DNA of 64,000 nucleotides, taken from assembly GCF_029852145.1 (NCBI RefSeq), contig NC_079976.1, positions 9,770,104-9,834,103 on the forward strand, read 5' to 3'. This DNA comes from Microplitis mediator (lineage: Eukaryota > Arthropoda > Insecta > Hymenoptera > Braconidae). The position numbers were made by a program, and so were the translations under genes. The notes under the pieces are model-generated. The model was not told the DNA's origin. It was given only the letters and a program-made list of their open reading frames with translations, and made no database searches. Positions 33,506 to 45,290 of this stretch are shown piece after piece. Each line of letters opens with the position of its first letter. Position 1 is the stretch's first letter.

Positions 33506-34405
33506 TACTGAAAAATAATTAATTATAAATTAATGTTGTCTTAGTTTTAAAGCAATTTATATCATCAATATAAATATTTCAAAATTTTTAATATTCTCAT
33601 ATTACACTAAGAAAAATACATCTTTAAAAAAAAAAAAAATAATTTTCTTATGTCTGTAAATCATTAGTTTCTTAACTCAAAAAAGATAATTTTTATTTCT
33701 TATAAGAAAATCAATTTAAATTTTCCTTAAATTTCTTTATTCTATTCAAAAGTACTTGAGTCATACTGTAGTATTCTCATTACTAAGATAATTTTTCTTC
33801 ATTAAAAAAAATATTTTATGCATCAACCGATTAGTTTGTTACAAATACCAAATAAAATCATTTCTCAGCACAAGAATATCTCATCATCAAATCATCAAAA
33901 TTTTTTTTTTCTCCGTGTAATTGGCCTAATAGCCACTTTAGCTTGAAATTGGCATTAAGTTATCACTGAAATTGCGTGAAATACGCTGCCCGAATTTGCT
34001 GACAATTCGACAGCGAAAGTTGGAAATAAAAAATTGCAGTCAATTTTTTCTCAATTTCGAGGTAATTTCTTTTACTAAAAAAAAAAGTTGATAATGTTCA
34101 TTTTTACCATTACACAAGGTAAGCAAATTTATAAATAAAAATGTCTACAATTTGAGGATAAAAAAATACTTTACAACTTTTAAAGTCAAATTAACAATAA
34201 ATTGATGTAAAACGTTGCTTGAAAATTAATATAAAATTTTTTCTAGTCAACTTGAATTGAAGTGAATTTGCATTCTTATTCGCGTAGTAAATTTAGGTCA
34301 AATTGTATACCATGTTGTATAAAAATTGTCGTCAAAAACGGAAAAGTCCGAAGTTGACGGACCTTGACGAAAAATTCAATGAAACTTTCGCTAAAGCAAA
34401 CTGTG

Positions 34406-34577
34406 CTGGTGTAGTGGTAATTTTAAAAAACGCGCGGAAACATGAGCGCTGTAGTCTTTGAATTATAAAAAAATCCCCGACTTGACAGCAGTCGGCTAAT
34501 TCCACGAATTAATCGAAATTTTGAGACAACGTTTGTTTTGCTTCTGAGGTTATAAAACACGTGTGAATAAATAAACA
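34406..34577 (+). promoter_or_regulatory. Ataxin-10 promoter and 5' leader
   Basis: Only 172 bp separate the palindrome end from the ATG. The stretch is more GC-rich (AAACGCGCGGAAACATGAGC) and holds a TATAAAA at 34551-34557, probably too near the ATG to be the functional TATA box. Confidence 0.4.
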
Positions 34578-37500
34578 ATGGATGTGATTAATAAATTAAA
34601 TATTATAGAGCAAAATAAAAATTGGAATGACATAAAAGAAGTTATAAGTACCAGGGAATTTCCAAAAAATAAAAAAGGGTATTTATATCATTCTCTTTTT
34701 TAATAAGCTATCATTCACTAATTTTAAAGTTTGTTAAATGAAGATAACTCTCGTACTATCAACTATACCCAAAAATACAAAGAATAATTTGTTGTAGGAA
34801 ATTTAATTCTCTACAAAAAAGTGTCTTACCATTTTTATCATAAATTTGATATTTTAAAAGATATCGATAATTTAAAGTCACGTATCAAAATTATTCCACC
34901 CATTTCATTTAAATTAAATTTTAATTGCAACTCATTAATTATCAAATTTGATGAAAAACATGTCAGTGTCTTCTATAGACAATTTACTTCTTCACAAAAT
35001 TGTTTCTGTACATTTTTGACCTATCTTTGATACTTTGCTTAGAGTCTGAATTTTAAATTTTTCTGAAATGAATTTTTCTTTTATTTAATTTTATCGCATT
35101 TAATTTTTCAGAAAAAAGGACAGAAAAGTTTTAGCAAAACTCGGAGATATTTTATTGAAAGAAAAAAATCTTCCAGTAGACATCAAAGTGCTGATACTCA
35201 AATGCTTTACATTCTCATGCTCCAGAGAGACTCAGTATCAGCACAAATCAGTTAAAATTTCCACCGATAATTTATATGCAGAAATATCCACATCCGGGTT
35301 CTCTCCGTCGTACCCAGAGTCGAGTTTTCCTTTCGAGCCAATTACTAAATATGTAATCGACTACTTGGCAACCTGGACCACCAGTCACCCGATTCCTGAT
35401 GACGAAGTCCCAGTTATCAAAGAATGTCTTTCATTTCTCTGCAATTTATTTGCTTACGACGAAGAAGATTTAATTGATGAATCTTACCGTCGCAAACTCA
35501 TAAGTGTCGGGTAAGTGAACTGACAACTAATTACTGATTAATGATTACCAAGTTATTGCTTAGTCACTATAATTATTTATCATGAAATTACAGAAATTTA
35601 TTGAGCTTTGATTGCGCAAAGTATCCAATAATTACAAGTAGAGTTTGTTGCCTAATTCATAACATTTTAAATATTTGGTATTATAATTTTAATGATCAAG
35701 ATATTGCAACTTTTACTCAAGGACTATTGAAAGCTGATGAGTGTGGAGTTAAATCAGCTCGAGACGCAATAATAATATTACTTAATAAACATAATAGTTT
35801 TAATGCCTACGAAACATTAACGATTGATCGTAAATTATATTTACTGGAATTTATATATAAATATGTCAAGTCGGACTTGGACTTGGTCTCAGATCCAGGT
35901 GAAGATCCAGGATCTTCTAAAGTCCAGTTGCCAAGAAACTGGATATCATTTTTGATAAACCGATTCAAGGAGAGAAGTAATTTGATTTTGAAGACTGAGG
36001 ACACTTATGTTAAAGAACAAATGCAAGAACCTTCGGAAGTTATTATTCTTCTGGATATTCTCTGCGCTCTTTCTTCTGCAGAACAAGCTGAAGAAATAAG
36101 AAGTGACACGAGTTTGTTGATTAACAGTGTTTGTAAGTGTTTTTATTATTAATTTTGTTGATTGATTGAATGATTGGAAAGAGATTGTAGTAGAGTACTT
36201 CAGGTATTAACTGTTGGGCTTTAATTTTTCAGACCTATTGAGAGCAGTACACATGGCGGGAAAAGATAAAAATAATTTTTTCACTCCAGTGCAAAAGCTG
36301 AGCCAGGTTGCTCCGGCGGGAAATACTTCTGGAGAAGAATCCATTGAAGATCATGTAGCTTTTGGATTCAAGAGTTCTCTTGTTAGGCTGATAGCTAATT
36401 TGGTTTATAAGAATAGAAAAAACCAAGATCTGGTAAAGTATCATTTTAATAATGAGTATTAGGGTGGTCGTTAAAAATTAAATTTTCTCAGACGCCCCAT
36501 AAAAAGCTTCTTTTTAGTGAAAAAATACGTGGGGAATTTGGTTCTTTCGTTTTAAGTAAAAAGAACACGTGCTGTAAGACGATCAAAGTTAATTTTTTGA
36601 TGCAATCGCGGTTTTTTTTAAATATCTCATGAAATATGCAGATTAAAGGAAAAAATTATAGAAACAATTTTGCAGGAAATGAAATTCTTGACAAAAAAGG
36701 TCATGTTCATTTTTTTATAAAATGTGTATTTATGAAGATATTTTAAAAAAACTTTTTTATGTCTTATCAATCAGGTGAGAAAAATCTTCAATATATAAAA
36801 AAAATCTCAAACTCAACGTTGAGGGGAGGTAATTTATACGTAGAAAATGTGTACCAAGTTTGAAATGAATCGGTCATGTAGTTTTCAAATGGCAGTGATC
36901 ATGGGCTTTGAAGAAGTAGTTTCGAGAAAAATGAGTTTGAAGTTTTAGAATAAAAAAGTGAAGAAAAAATTTTTTTTTCAACTTAGGGGATGAGAGGGCG
37001 AGAAAGTCCCTGGGGCAAAAAGGCCCCCCTGAAAATTTAATCAAAAAACATTTACCTGATAGCCACCCTAATCGTAAGTTAACTACAAGCTACTGCGGTA
37101 TTCTAAAGGTAACTTAAAGGAAAGTGTTGGAGAGTAAGCAGTTACCTTTAAGTTGACAGTAAATTGTCTGCAACTTAAATTCAATTTGACTACAAGTGTT
37201 ACTGTCAGACAATGACGTTAAGTTGACTGAAAGTTTCACTTCAAATTGACGGCAAGTTCTTCTGTCAAATTACATTCAGATGCCGGCAGTAGATTTGCAT
37301 CAACTTGCACGCAAGTATTATCCAGCCGAGGCTTACCAGAAACTTGTCATTAAGGGGTAACGGTAACCGATTTTCTATTCAATTTAATTTACGGACAAAC
37401 ACTAGAAACCTAAAATAGAGAGTCTTTAGCGTTTTTCAAAACCTTAACAGAGGGCTAGAAATTCCGTATTTTCAAAAATTCGAATTCATCTCCGAGAAAA

Positions 37501-38884
37501 ATTGTTTTAAAATTCTCATTTACTCTACGAGTGCAACAAAGACAGTCCCGTTTATTTTTCTGAGTGTAAGAAAGAGGTCCGGTAGCGTATCCCCTTAAGT
37601 TAGCCGAAAACGTTTCACTGCAGAACTTGCTGAGCAAAGGTGTGGCTATCAGGGTTTTTTTTTTTAACTTAGGGGAGGGTGAGGCAAGGATTGGTCTGAT
37701 TTACTTGAAATTTCGGGGATATACTCTTGAAATGTTTAACTATAAGGAAAGACAAAAAAATTGATTTTTCACAAATACAAAACCCTACAACCCCCTGAAT
37801 TACATATATAAGAAGGATAAGAAGTAAGTGAGTAAGTAAGTTTATTGTTCAAGAATTCTCCAAAGTATTCGTTACAATTGGTTAGAAAGTTAAGCAACAA
37901 AAAGCTCTAAACAAAAAGCTCTAAGATAGCTGCAGTATTGTATAAAATAAGAAAAAATTTAATCAAATGAGCATCACGACTGTTTAAAATTTCGGTAGCC
38001 CCAAGATTTGACAAATTGCAGAATTTCAAATAGAAAAGGCGATAACGCTTGAAAATTAGGCAATCGTTGATTAAATGGTTCGTAATATCCAGTTCTCCAG
38101 TGTTGCTTATTGGGCATTGCTGCATCGGGTTGAATGTACAAAAACTATGACTTCCTGAATTTTTGAAAGTTTGCAATTTTCTTAGCGGGAAGTTAAAAAT
38201 TTTAGCACTCAAATGATGATAGTAGTCGAAAATGTCGATTAAGATGATTTCGTCCTAATTAGCCTGCAAGTTTAACTGAAAAATAGAATATTCCACTAGT
38301 ACTTCAGAAAATTTACTTATTATTCAGTGTAATTAAATATTTACAAATTATTTTAATACTTCCCGTGTCCAAAAAAATCATTAAAAAAATTTCTAGGTTC
38401 CTATTTCAATAATCAAAGCCGGTAAAGATGCTTTCATTATTTCTTATATCTCCCGACAAGTGGCGCCTCGTACGTCGGTTCGCCGCACCAGCCATCGGCT
38501 TACAAATAAATTTACAATTTAATTACAATTTTTTTTTTTTATTTTTGTTTTTTCAGATCCGCGAACTCGATGGGATCTCGATTTTACTAGATTGCTGCAG
38601 CATTGATGCCCGTAATCCTCGTATCCTTTTGCCATACACTTGATAAAAATTATTTACCGACTTTTATTTTAAAAATATTTTATTTCCTTACATTCGCACC
38701 ATCAGTAATAACCCAGTGGTGTATTCTCGCAATCAGAAACCTCTGCGATAATAATTCAAAAAACAAAGAGTTCATTTCATCCTCAACAAAAATTCGATTC
38801 ATCGACAATCAGGTTATTCGCGAAATGGGAATAACCCTAACCGAAGATGGGAATCCCATCGGAATCGTTCCTCTCCCAGATTGA
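34578..38884 (+). CDS. ATXN10: Ataxin-10 homologue
   Basis: Six exons: 34578-34678, 35112-35510, 35594-36132, 36233-36432, 38557-38620 and 38706-38884. They total 1482 bp, giving 493 residues plus stop, against 475 in the human protein. All junctions are GT-AG and keep frame: GG|A, GG|A, T|AC, phase 0, then C|TA. The last two exons carry the family's C-terminal hallmark, IRELDGISILLDCCSIDARN, followed by P.LITQW and AIRNLC.NNS, which is strongly conserved in ataxin-10. The body is helical, of the armadillo/HEAT type. In animals ataxin-10 is a cytoplasmic protein linked to neuron survival, cytokinesis and signalling; no catalytic site is expected. Intron 4 (2.1 kb) holds a TIR element and a LINE fragment; intron 1 has a satellite-like monomer. 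The gene lies head-to-head with PSMA5, with the palindrome between. Identification is secure; the first exon rests on splice logic alone. Confidence 0.93.
34780..35060. repeat. Satellite-like monomer in ATXN10 intron 1
   Basis: TGTAGGAAATTTAATTCTCT near 34794 and a similar phrase near 34970 echo the core of the 190 bp arrays at 19190, 50750 and 54180. The 69-codon open frame here is not coding. Confidence 0.45.
36460..37070. mobile_element. TAGGGTGG TIR element in ATXN10 intron 4
   Basis: Starts TAGGGTGGTCGTTAAAAA and ends GATAGCCACCCTA. Ends are inverted for about 9-10 bp only, and the interior is not a full palindrome, so it is a different subfamily from 11422-12086. The flanking eight bases do not match. 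Confidence 0.5.
37640..38212 (-). pseudogene. Non-LTR retrotransposon 3' fragment in ATXN10 intron 4
   Basis: On the minus strand a frame across about 38155-37907 includes CTFNPMQQCPI, then ITNHLINDCLIFKRYR. The Cys/His spacing and HL..C...R pattern match the C-terminal Cys-rich tail that follows the reverse transcriptase of many insect LINEs. It ends in LELFV then stop, and about 60 bp later in a run of TTAC-type tetramers (37822-37849), a common LINE 3' tail. The reverse transcriptase is absent, so the copy is 5' truncated and dead. The upstream end abuts a TTTCTTAGCGGGAAGTT repeat (38178-38194). Confidence 0.45.
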
Positions 38885-39541
38885 ATGATATAAATATTTA
38901 TTCATAAATCACAATATTATAGTTTTGATATAATTAATTATTAACTTACAGGAATAAGAAAGGTAAAAGTATTCAATAATAATGTAAAATATTTGTTATC
39001 AGTCGACGTTAATTGAATCTTTACGCGTGATTGCATAAAGATACATTTTATTATATATTGCCGGTAAATAATTTACGATCCAAGTCCATAAAAAAAAATA
39101 ATTCAATTGCTGCATGTTATGGACATTGTATCTTGTATCGATTAAATCGATAATAAATAATTATAATAATCATAGTAAATATAAATCTCCGAAAATTTAA
39201 GTACTTTAATGAATTAATAGAGATAAAAGTATTTTAATTCGATAAGTAATAGGTAAAAGAGGATAATTATTTATTATTTTTATTATAAATATATATGTAT
39301 GTATATAAATGTTATCGAGTAAATTATGCTTGTATATTTTACCGAGTATAATGATATGTTAGATATAGCTGGTAACTCACGAATTAATGGACCGAGTCAA
39401 CGGACATAAAACTATTCTACGTCTTAGCCAATGGAGCATGATAATGTTGTTTTATGCGAATAAAATTTAACGATTCGCGATGGAAATTTTAAAAAATATA
39501 AATAAATATGGAGATTATTATATATATTTATGTAATTGTTT
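38885..39541 (+). other. ATXN10 3' UTR and intergenic DNA
   Basis: Single-copy AT-rich sequence. Candidate poly(A) signals are weak variants close to the stop codon, and GAATAAAATTT at about 39459. No other gene is seen. Confidence 0.4.
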
Positions 39542-39740
39542 GTACACAAAAAATCGAGAGTGAATACGGATTTGACTTCGTCACTCGGAATTCCGGAATT
39601 TAAAAAAAAATCAGGACGTAAGCGGAGTCATTATTTTGCGGAACGATTTTGAAGTGATGGGGGTTATTTTAATTTTCATCCACTCTGATCTAGAGTTAAT
39701 TTCACTCCGAGGGGATTAAATAAATAGAAAATTATCCGTT
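39542..39740. mobile_element. TACACAAAAAA-ended element with GGAGTGAA words
   Basis: Left end TACACAAAAAATCGAGAGTG; the interior repeats GAGTGAA, CACTCCG and CGGAATTCCGG words. The right end merges with the next element, so the limit is approximate. Same word family as 43993-44177. Confidence 0.4.
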
Positions 39741-39742
39741 AC

Positions 39743-40220
39743 GCACAAAAAAATTATGTTGTCTTAACATTATTCATTTGTGTAAAAAAAATAATACAAA
39801 AGAATGTTAATATTCTCTGTTACCGATTCTAAAACTTTTACACATCTAAATGTTATCTACAACACACGTAAAATGTTGATTTAACAGTTTTATTTGTGTT
39901 ATTTTAATACATAACAATTCATGTATATATAAACTTAAGAAGCGACTGCGGTAAATTCAACCCATTCTTTGTGTTACTTTAATGAATTAACACGCGCTCT
40001 ATGTTAAAGTTACATTGGAAAAGTGTTAACACTTGTTTGGACAGTAACACTGAGTGAATATTACTGTTGTTTTGATTAACATTTGTTTGTATTAAAAATG
40101 AACTGATCGAGCAACACAAAAGCAGTATGTTAAATTAACACAAAAAATTTTTAATATTTAACATCAAATTTTTAACACAAATTTTTTTCTTTACACAAAT
40201 GCGAAACATTTTTTACTGTG
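39743..40220. mobile_element. TIR element filled with TGTTAA / GTGTTA words
   Basis: Ends CACAAAAAAATTATGTTG and the complement of CACAGTAAAAAATGTT. The interior is dominated by TTAACA, TGTTAA, AACAC and GTGTTA in both orientations. Non-coding. Confidence 0.55.
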
Positions 40221-40228
40221 CAAAACAC

Positions 40229-40744
40229 CAGGAAAAAACAATAAAGATCTATGTAGATTTACTACTGTAAATCTACATAGATCTAAAATTTTAAATAGAT
40301 CACAGAATATCTCTGATGATTTCGGCAGATCGTCAATTAATTTAGACCTATGGTGATCTCTAAGGATCTCCAACGATCTCGAATCTTTGATGATTTTAGA
40401 TCTATGGTAATCTCAAAAGATTTTGCTGATCTCAGCAGATTTCCGAAGATTTCACAATAATATCAATGGAGATCTATTTAGATTTATACATCAGATCTAC
40501 GCAGATCGACAGCTTATTCAGATAAATTTTTCTTATGAAGGCTACAGAAATCGCTGGAGATCTCCAATAATTTTCGTAAATTTTCAAAAATCTTCATAGA
40601 TCTCTAGAAAACAAAAGCTCAAGCAATTATGAGATCTACTTCGATCTCCGCAGATCTGCTAGAAGTAACGTAGACCTAAATTTTGGAAAAATCAGATCTT
40701 TGTAAATCTACTGTAGATCAATAAAGATTTTAATTATTTTTTCC

Positions 40745-40746
<2 letters not shown>
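40229..40746. mobile_element. TIR element filled with AGATCT words
   Basis: Ends CAGGAAAAAACAATAAAGAT and complement. The interior is made of AGATCT, TAGATC and GATCTCC words in both orientations, including a perfect hairpin of GATCTATGTAGATTTAC (40244) with its complement (40266). It adjoins the 39743-40220 element and is followed by a (TA)n run (40748-40775). Confidence 0.65.
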
Positions 40747-40775
<29 letters not shown>

Positions 40776-40781
<6 letters not shown>

Positions 40782-41585
40782 ATGAGGAATTCCGTAAAAA
40801 AACGCCTTGCTAATTTGAATATTAACCGGATTCTGGATCGGTATCGATCAATCAGGTTTGAATAACTGATCGATAAGCAAAATATATCAGCTAATTACTC
40901 TGTAGATTAATATACAGGTAATTGCCGAGCTGAAGATCGGCGAACGGTGACATTCTGCTGATGAAGGATTAAATAGAATCTGTCAGGTTCATAAAGTTAT
41001 TTTAGATATACGATTTAAATTATCGGGTATTTAATTACAGGGAGAAATTACAGACTGGAGGGTCTTTGTACATCGACCAAAATTATTAATTATGCGGTAT
41101 TACGCACACAAAGATATGCGTATACTATAATTTTATATGAGAGCCTCTTTAAATAAATGAATACTTGGTAATTAATTATTTGTAGTTGTTGTAAGCTTAT
41201 TTTAATATATTTTCGTGTCGCTGATAAGAATAACTCGATTTATATATATAAATATATTTATGGAATGTATGTGTATTATATATTTATAAGGTACAGAGGA
41301 GTCACAGTAGTAAAAATTAGACTGAAACATTTTTTTTTTGTTATTAAGATCTATATCGTAATTTTTCAAGTTATGTTTCTCTAAAAAGTTGCTATGGACT
41401 CACATATATTTTTCACTTTTTTTATATTCAAAAATATGAAAAAATAAAATATACATATGCTACATACTTCTACAGTGCAGTAGGTCTTCAGCAACAAAAA
41501 TTAGCTATAATCAAATTTTTTTTCATTACACAACTTTATAAAAAATTATTAAAGTTACATTTTGTGTAAAAATTGCTATAGACTC
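40776..41585. other. Intergenic DNA, no gene seen
   Basis: Single-copy AT-rich sequence with short (TA)n and (AT)n runs. No conserved frame or repeat boundary is recognised. Confidence 0.4.
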
Positions 41586-41589
41586 ACAT

Positions 41590-42270
41590 CCCTGCGGTTT
41601 CGAATTACGGTAATTTACTGCATTTGGCCGTAATTTACCGCAAAATACGTAATTTCTACAGCAAATTTGTTGCAATTTACAGTAATATACGGCATTTTAC
41701 AGAGGATTACGGTAAAGTACGTCAATTTAGCGTGATTTACGGCATTTTTACTGTAAGCGCCGTATGTTTCTTTATTTTTACAGTACATTATTCCACTCTA
41801 CGGTAAAATCCCGTTCTCTTATTTCGAATTCGCAGTAAAAATACCGTACTTTTGCTGTGAAATACCGTACTTTTACCGTGAAATTCCATACGTTTACCGT
41901 ATATTACCGTAGACTACCATATTTTATCGTAAAACACCGTATCCTATCGTAAATTACGGTATTTTACCGTAAAATACCGCAATTCTTACGAATACCGTAA
42001 ATAAAGATGTTCCTGAAGATCGGAACGTTTTTTGCGCAACGAAAAAAAACAAAAATTGGAAAGTAAAAAATTTAGTGGATAACTAGATTTTTGAAATGTT
42101 CGCATATAGATGTTGGTAAGTCAGCCAAAAATCTTGGGCCACCCCGACCACCAGACTACCCCTTAAGTAGTCGAATTACTTGAATTTTTTTCATTTTCGT
42201 TGCGTGAAAAACGTTCCAATCTTCAGGTACATAAATTACGGAAATTTACCGTAATTCAGATCCGCCAGGG
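41590..42270. mobile_element. TIR element filled with TTACGGTAA words, with nested hairpin
   Basis: Ends CCCTGCGGTTTCGAATTACG and the complement of CCCTGGCGGATCTGAATTAC, closely related to the ends of the 6382-7201 element (CCCTNGCRGATTTGAAT). The interior iterates TTACGGTAA, ACCGTAAAAT and TTTACCGTAA in both orientations. In the right half lies a 220 bp hairpin (about 42012-42229) with ends CCTGAAGATCGGAACGTTTT and complement. The 60-codon frame at 41624 is satellite. Confidence 0.75.
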
Positions 42271-43900
42271 ATATTTTTCAGTGTTTGGCACAAACAAAAA
42301 CAAAAGTATCCACATATCATAACTTTCTACCCTACAGGACATTTTCAATAACAAGAATTATCCATTAAAATAGAATGCCGTTAATAGTAATCCAGGATTT
42401 ATAAGCGATATCTCTATCACGATCACTATCCCAAGTATCATTAGGAGACAAAATAATCCGAAAGAACGCACCGCGAAAAATGTAACAGTCTCTATCGGCC
42501 AAAAAATGTAACATTGAACTACATACAAACATGCAGTTAAAAAGTGAGTTGTTTTATTTGACGAGTTAAATGATTCGAGTTCTCGTCGAATTAATAGTGG
42601 TAAAATGAGGGCCGGTACCTAATAAGTCTTGGTGTGTGTATCCTCTTTGAATCGCGTCTTGGTACGCGCCTACGCTTAAACTTGTCTCAAAGTACCGCCC
42701 GGTAATATATTTCCAATGGCATCAGAGCACCAGGTATGGTATGAGCATATCGAGCAACGTGCCTGCCTGTTGCTATTAAAATACTCTTTAAATCCAGCAC
42801 ATTCACATTGTATTGAGCCTCATACCCCCTCGATATATGTCATGTACAATCTCATTTACTCAATATCATTAGCATTTAAACATTAAAATATTATTTATTA
42901 TTATTTTATTTATCATCATCATCGTCATCATCATCATGATCATCAATATTGTTATTATAACTATGGTTAATTTTGTTGGTACCGAAAATTCCGAGCCTGG
43001 GTTGCCGAATAACTTTACGATAAATACATTAATGCTAATGAGTTGCTAATTACAAACAAGCTAATTGCTTGATTTATCAAGGGCAGTTATCATGATAAGC
43101 TCTTGTTAGTACTCGGGTTGTTTATTTAAATACATCCATAAATTAATACGTTTTTTTTTTATATTTTTTTTCCATAAATTTTATTTATTTATGAATAATT
43201 CATCCAGCTTTCGGCAATCGGTTTAGTAATTTAACATTAAATTTTGTCTTTCACTTGACTAAAAATTATTTATATTTTTTTTACAGCCACCAAAATCTAG
43301 ATTATTCCTCATCCTCATACGTTTTATTATTATTTTTTTTTTTTTTAAAGACCGATACGATGGTGGGCATTATCTTTACGACCTCGAAACCCAGGTCGTG
43401 AGCGCCTGCGCTGAGTTTAACAGAAAGGAGAAACCTGTTATCAGAGCAAGCTTATACCTGGGGCAATTATCATCATCATAGTGTTTTATTAATATTATTT
43501 ATTTATTTCTTTTTTTTTTTCATTTAAATAAAATCATATAAATTAATCTAATTTTAATAAAAACTAACTATTGATAAAAATTAAGTAACAGAATAAAAAT
43601 AAGATATATATATATTGAGATTTTATATACATCTCAATTTACTAATGATTCATTTAATTGTGATACATGAGTATGTAAATGAAGAGGATAGAAAGAAATG
43701 TGATGAAAAAAATCGGAATTGTGGTGATGATTCGCCGGTTATTTTTTCGGTAAGTTAGAATGTGTGTTTTTTTTTCTTTTTTCTTTTTAGACATTAATAA
43801 TATGAAATTCAAAATTTAATGATATATATATATATACATATATATATGAACGTATTTAGACCCACCGTGCAGGGGTCATATATGTATTTCTATTATTTTA
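42271..43900. other. Single-copy intergenic DNA, possibly regulatory
   Basis: 42420-42870 is more GC-rich than the surroundings and not repetitive in this window, as expected for conserved non-coding DNA, but no gene can be read. CAT-type trinucleotide runs are at about 42910-42945. Another GC-richer stretch is at 43355-43480. Confidence 0.35.
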
Positions 43901-43904
43901 TTTT

Positions 43905-45290
43905 CGAATAATTTTTGAAATTCCAACAATTTCTAGAATTGTTTGGAATAATCTGGACAATTTTGTAACCAATTAAATTTTTTTTTTCACATACTGTAAA
44001 AAAATTGCGGAGTGAACGCGGATTAAATCCGGAGTGGATGACTGATTATTTATTTAATCACCTCGGAGTGAAATTTACTTCTGGGGAGTTTATTTTAATA
44101 TTAAAACTCCGAACCGGCGTGAATACGGATTGAAATAAAATCCGTACTCACTTCGAATTTACTTCCGATTTTACAGTGCATAGAGAAAAATTGTTAGAAA
44201 TATTGTATATTCTTCTTACATGAAATTATTCGATGGGAAATTTTCAACCTAACATATTTTCAGCCCAAAAATTTGGAGATTTCATTGAAAATCATTTTCT
44301 TAATCGAAGAAATCTGAATTCAGATTGAGATATGCTAAACTTCTTTTTTTCTTTACAGTAAGTAAATTTTAAGTACAGTAAATAAATTTTGATTTTCTTC
44401 GGACGAGAAAATTAATCTTCAATTAAATATGAAATTAATAAGGCAATAATTTTTATTGATCTACTACTTAAGAAAATATTTTTTTTACAAAAATTAACTT
44501 TTTCTTTCGTACAGGTTGTAGACAATTTGTTTATTTCCCTAGATGCTAGATATTTTTCGAAATTCTAAATCTGAATGAGTTAGTCAGAAGTAATAGAATT
44601 ATTTGAAATTATCTGGATAGTTTTATAATTTTCTAGAATTTTTTAGTCAGTTCCATAATTTTTCTTTTGAATATTTTTGGGATTAAAAATTTTTTTTAAT
44701 AATAATAGATAGTTTTTGAATTTTTTCGGGTGTTTTAAAAAATTCCAGAGCTAACTGGAGTATCTAACAGTTTGATAATTTCGAAATTTTCTAGAGTATT
44801 TATTATAATCAACTAAAATTATGTTTCCATGTTGTAGATTATTTTTCAAATTTTTTGGTGTTTTTCGAAATTCTGGAGCTAAATAGAGTTAGCCAGAAGT
44901 TCTAGAACTATTTAAAATAATTTAAATAGTTTTATAATTTTCTAGAATAATTTCAGTAGTTTACGAATTTTTTTTTCTATTTTGTGATTGTTTTTAAATT
45001 TTCCTTAATGTCGTTGAAAGTTTATCCCTGTCTAGAATATTTAAGACAGTTTTATAATATTCTAGAGAATTTTCAACAGTTTTTAATTTTCCCGAAGTGT
45101 TTTACCGCAGTTAAATTTTCAAGTTAAGTTTTTCAATTTTGAAGACAGTTTTCAAAATTTCGGAATTGTTTTTAATCTCTCTAGAGTTCTCTGAATTATT
45201 TAATACAATTTCACAACTTTGTAGAGTATTTTCAACAGTTTCATAATTTTCTGGCCCTACAGTTCCCTACAGTTTTTTTCCAATTTTCAG
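43905..45290. repeat. Degenerate TTCTAGAA word satellite
   Basis: Units like AGTTTTATAATTTTCTAGAA recur at irregular 40-60 bp steps, best from 44530 to 45270, with an outlying block at 43905-43975. A separate element (43993-44177) is inserted near the left end. No TIR is clear. Confidence 0.5.
43993..44177. mobile_element. ACTGTAAAAA TIR element with CGGAGTGAA words
   Basis: Ends ACTGTAAAAAAATTGCGGAG and ACTTCCGATTTTACAGT are inverted repeats. The interior repeats CGGAGTG, GGATTAAATCCGG and ACTCCG. Its ends match those of the 6609-7083 element (ACTGTAAAAAA), but the internal word differs. Confidence 0.65.

Larger units (their letters stand above)
30915..33532. mobile_element. 2.6 kb composite insertion in the right arm
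   Basis: Interrupts the mirror image of about 23610-23635. It is flanked by a 27-base near-perfect direct repeat (30888-30914 and 33506-33532, starting ACTGRAAAATAATTAATT). Contents in order: a diverged, partly inverted copy of the right-arm block 28200-28760 (30945-31460), a (TA)n run (31531-31572), hairpin element 31574-32594, and truncated hairpin element 32603-33505. Confidence 0.65.
27577..34405 (-). repeat. Giant inverted repeat, right arm
   Basis: Reverse complement of 22481-26933, ending CTAAAGCAAACTGTG. It is lengthened by an insertion at about 30915-33532. It carries the second ANK/PRANC gene on the plus strand and the second WD-like frame on the minus strand. The outer end lies 172 bp before the ataxin-10 ATG. 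Confidence 0.9.
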
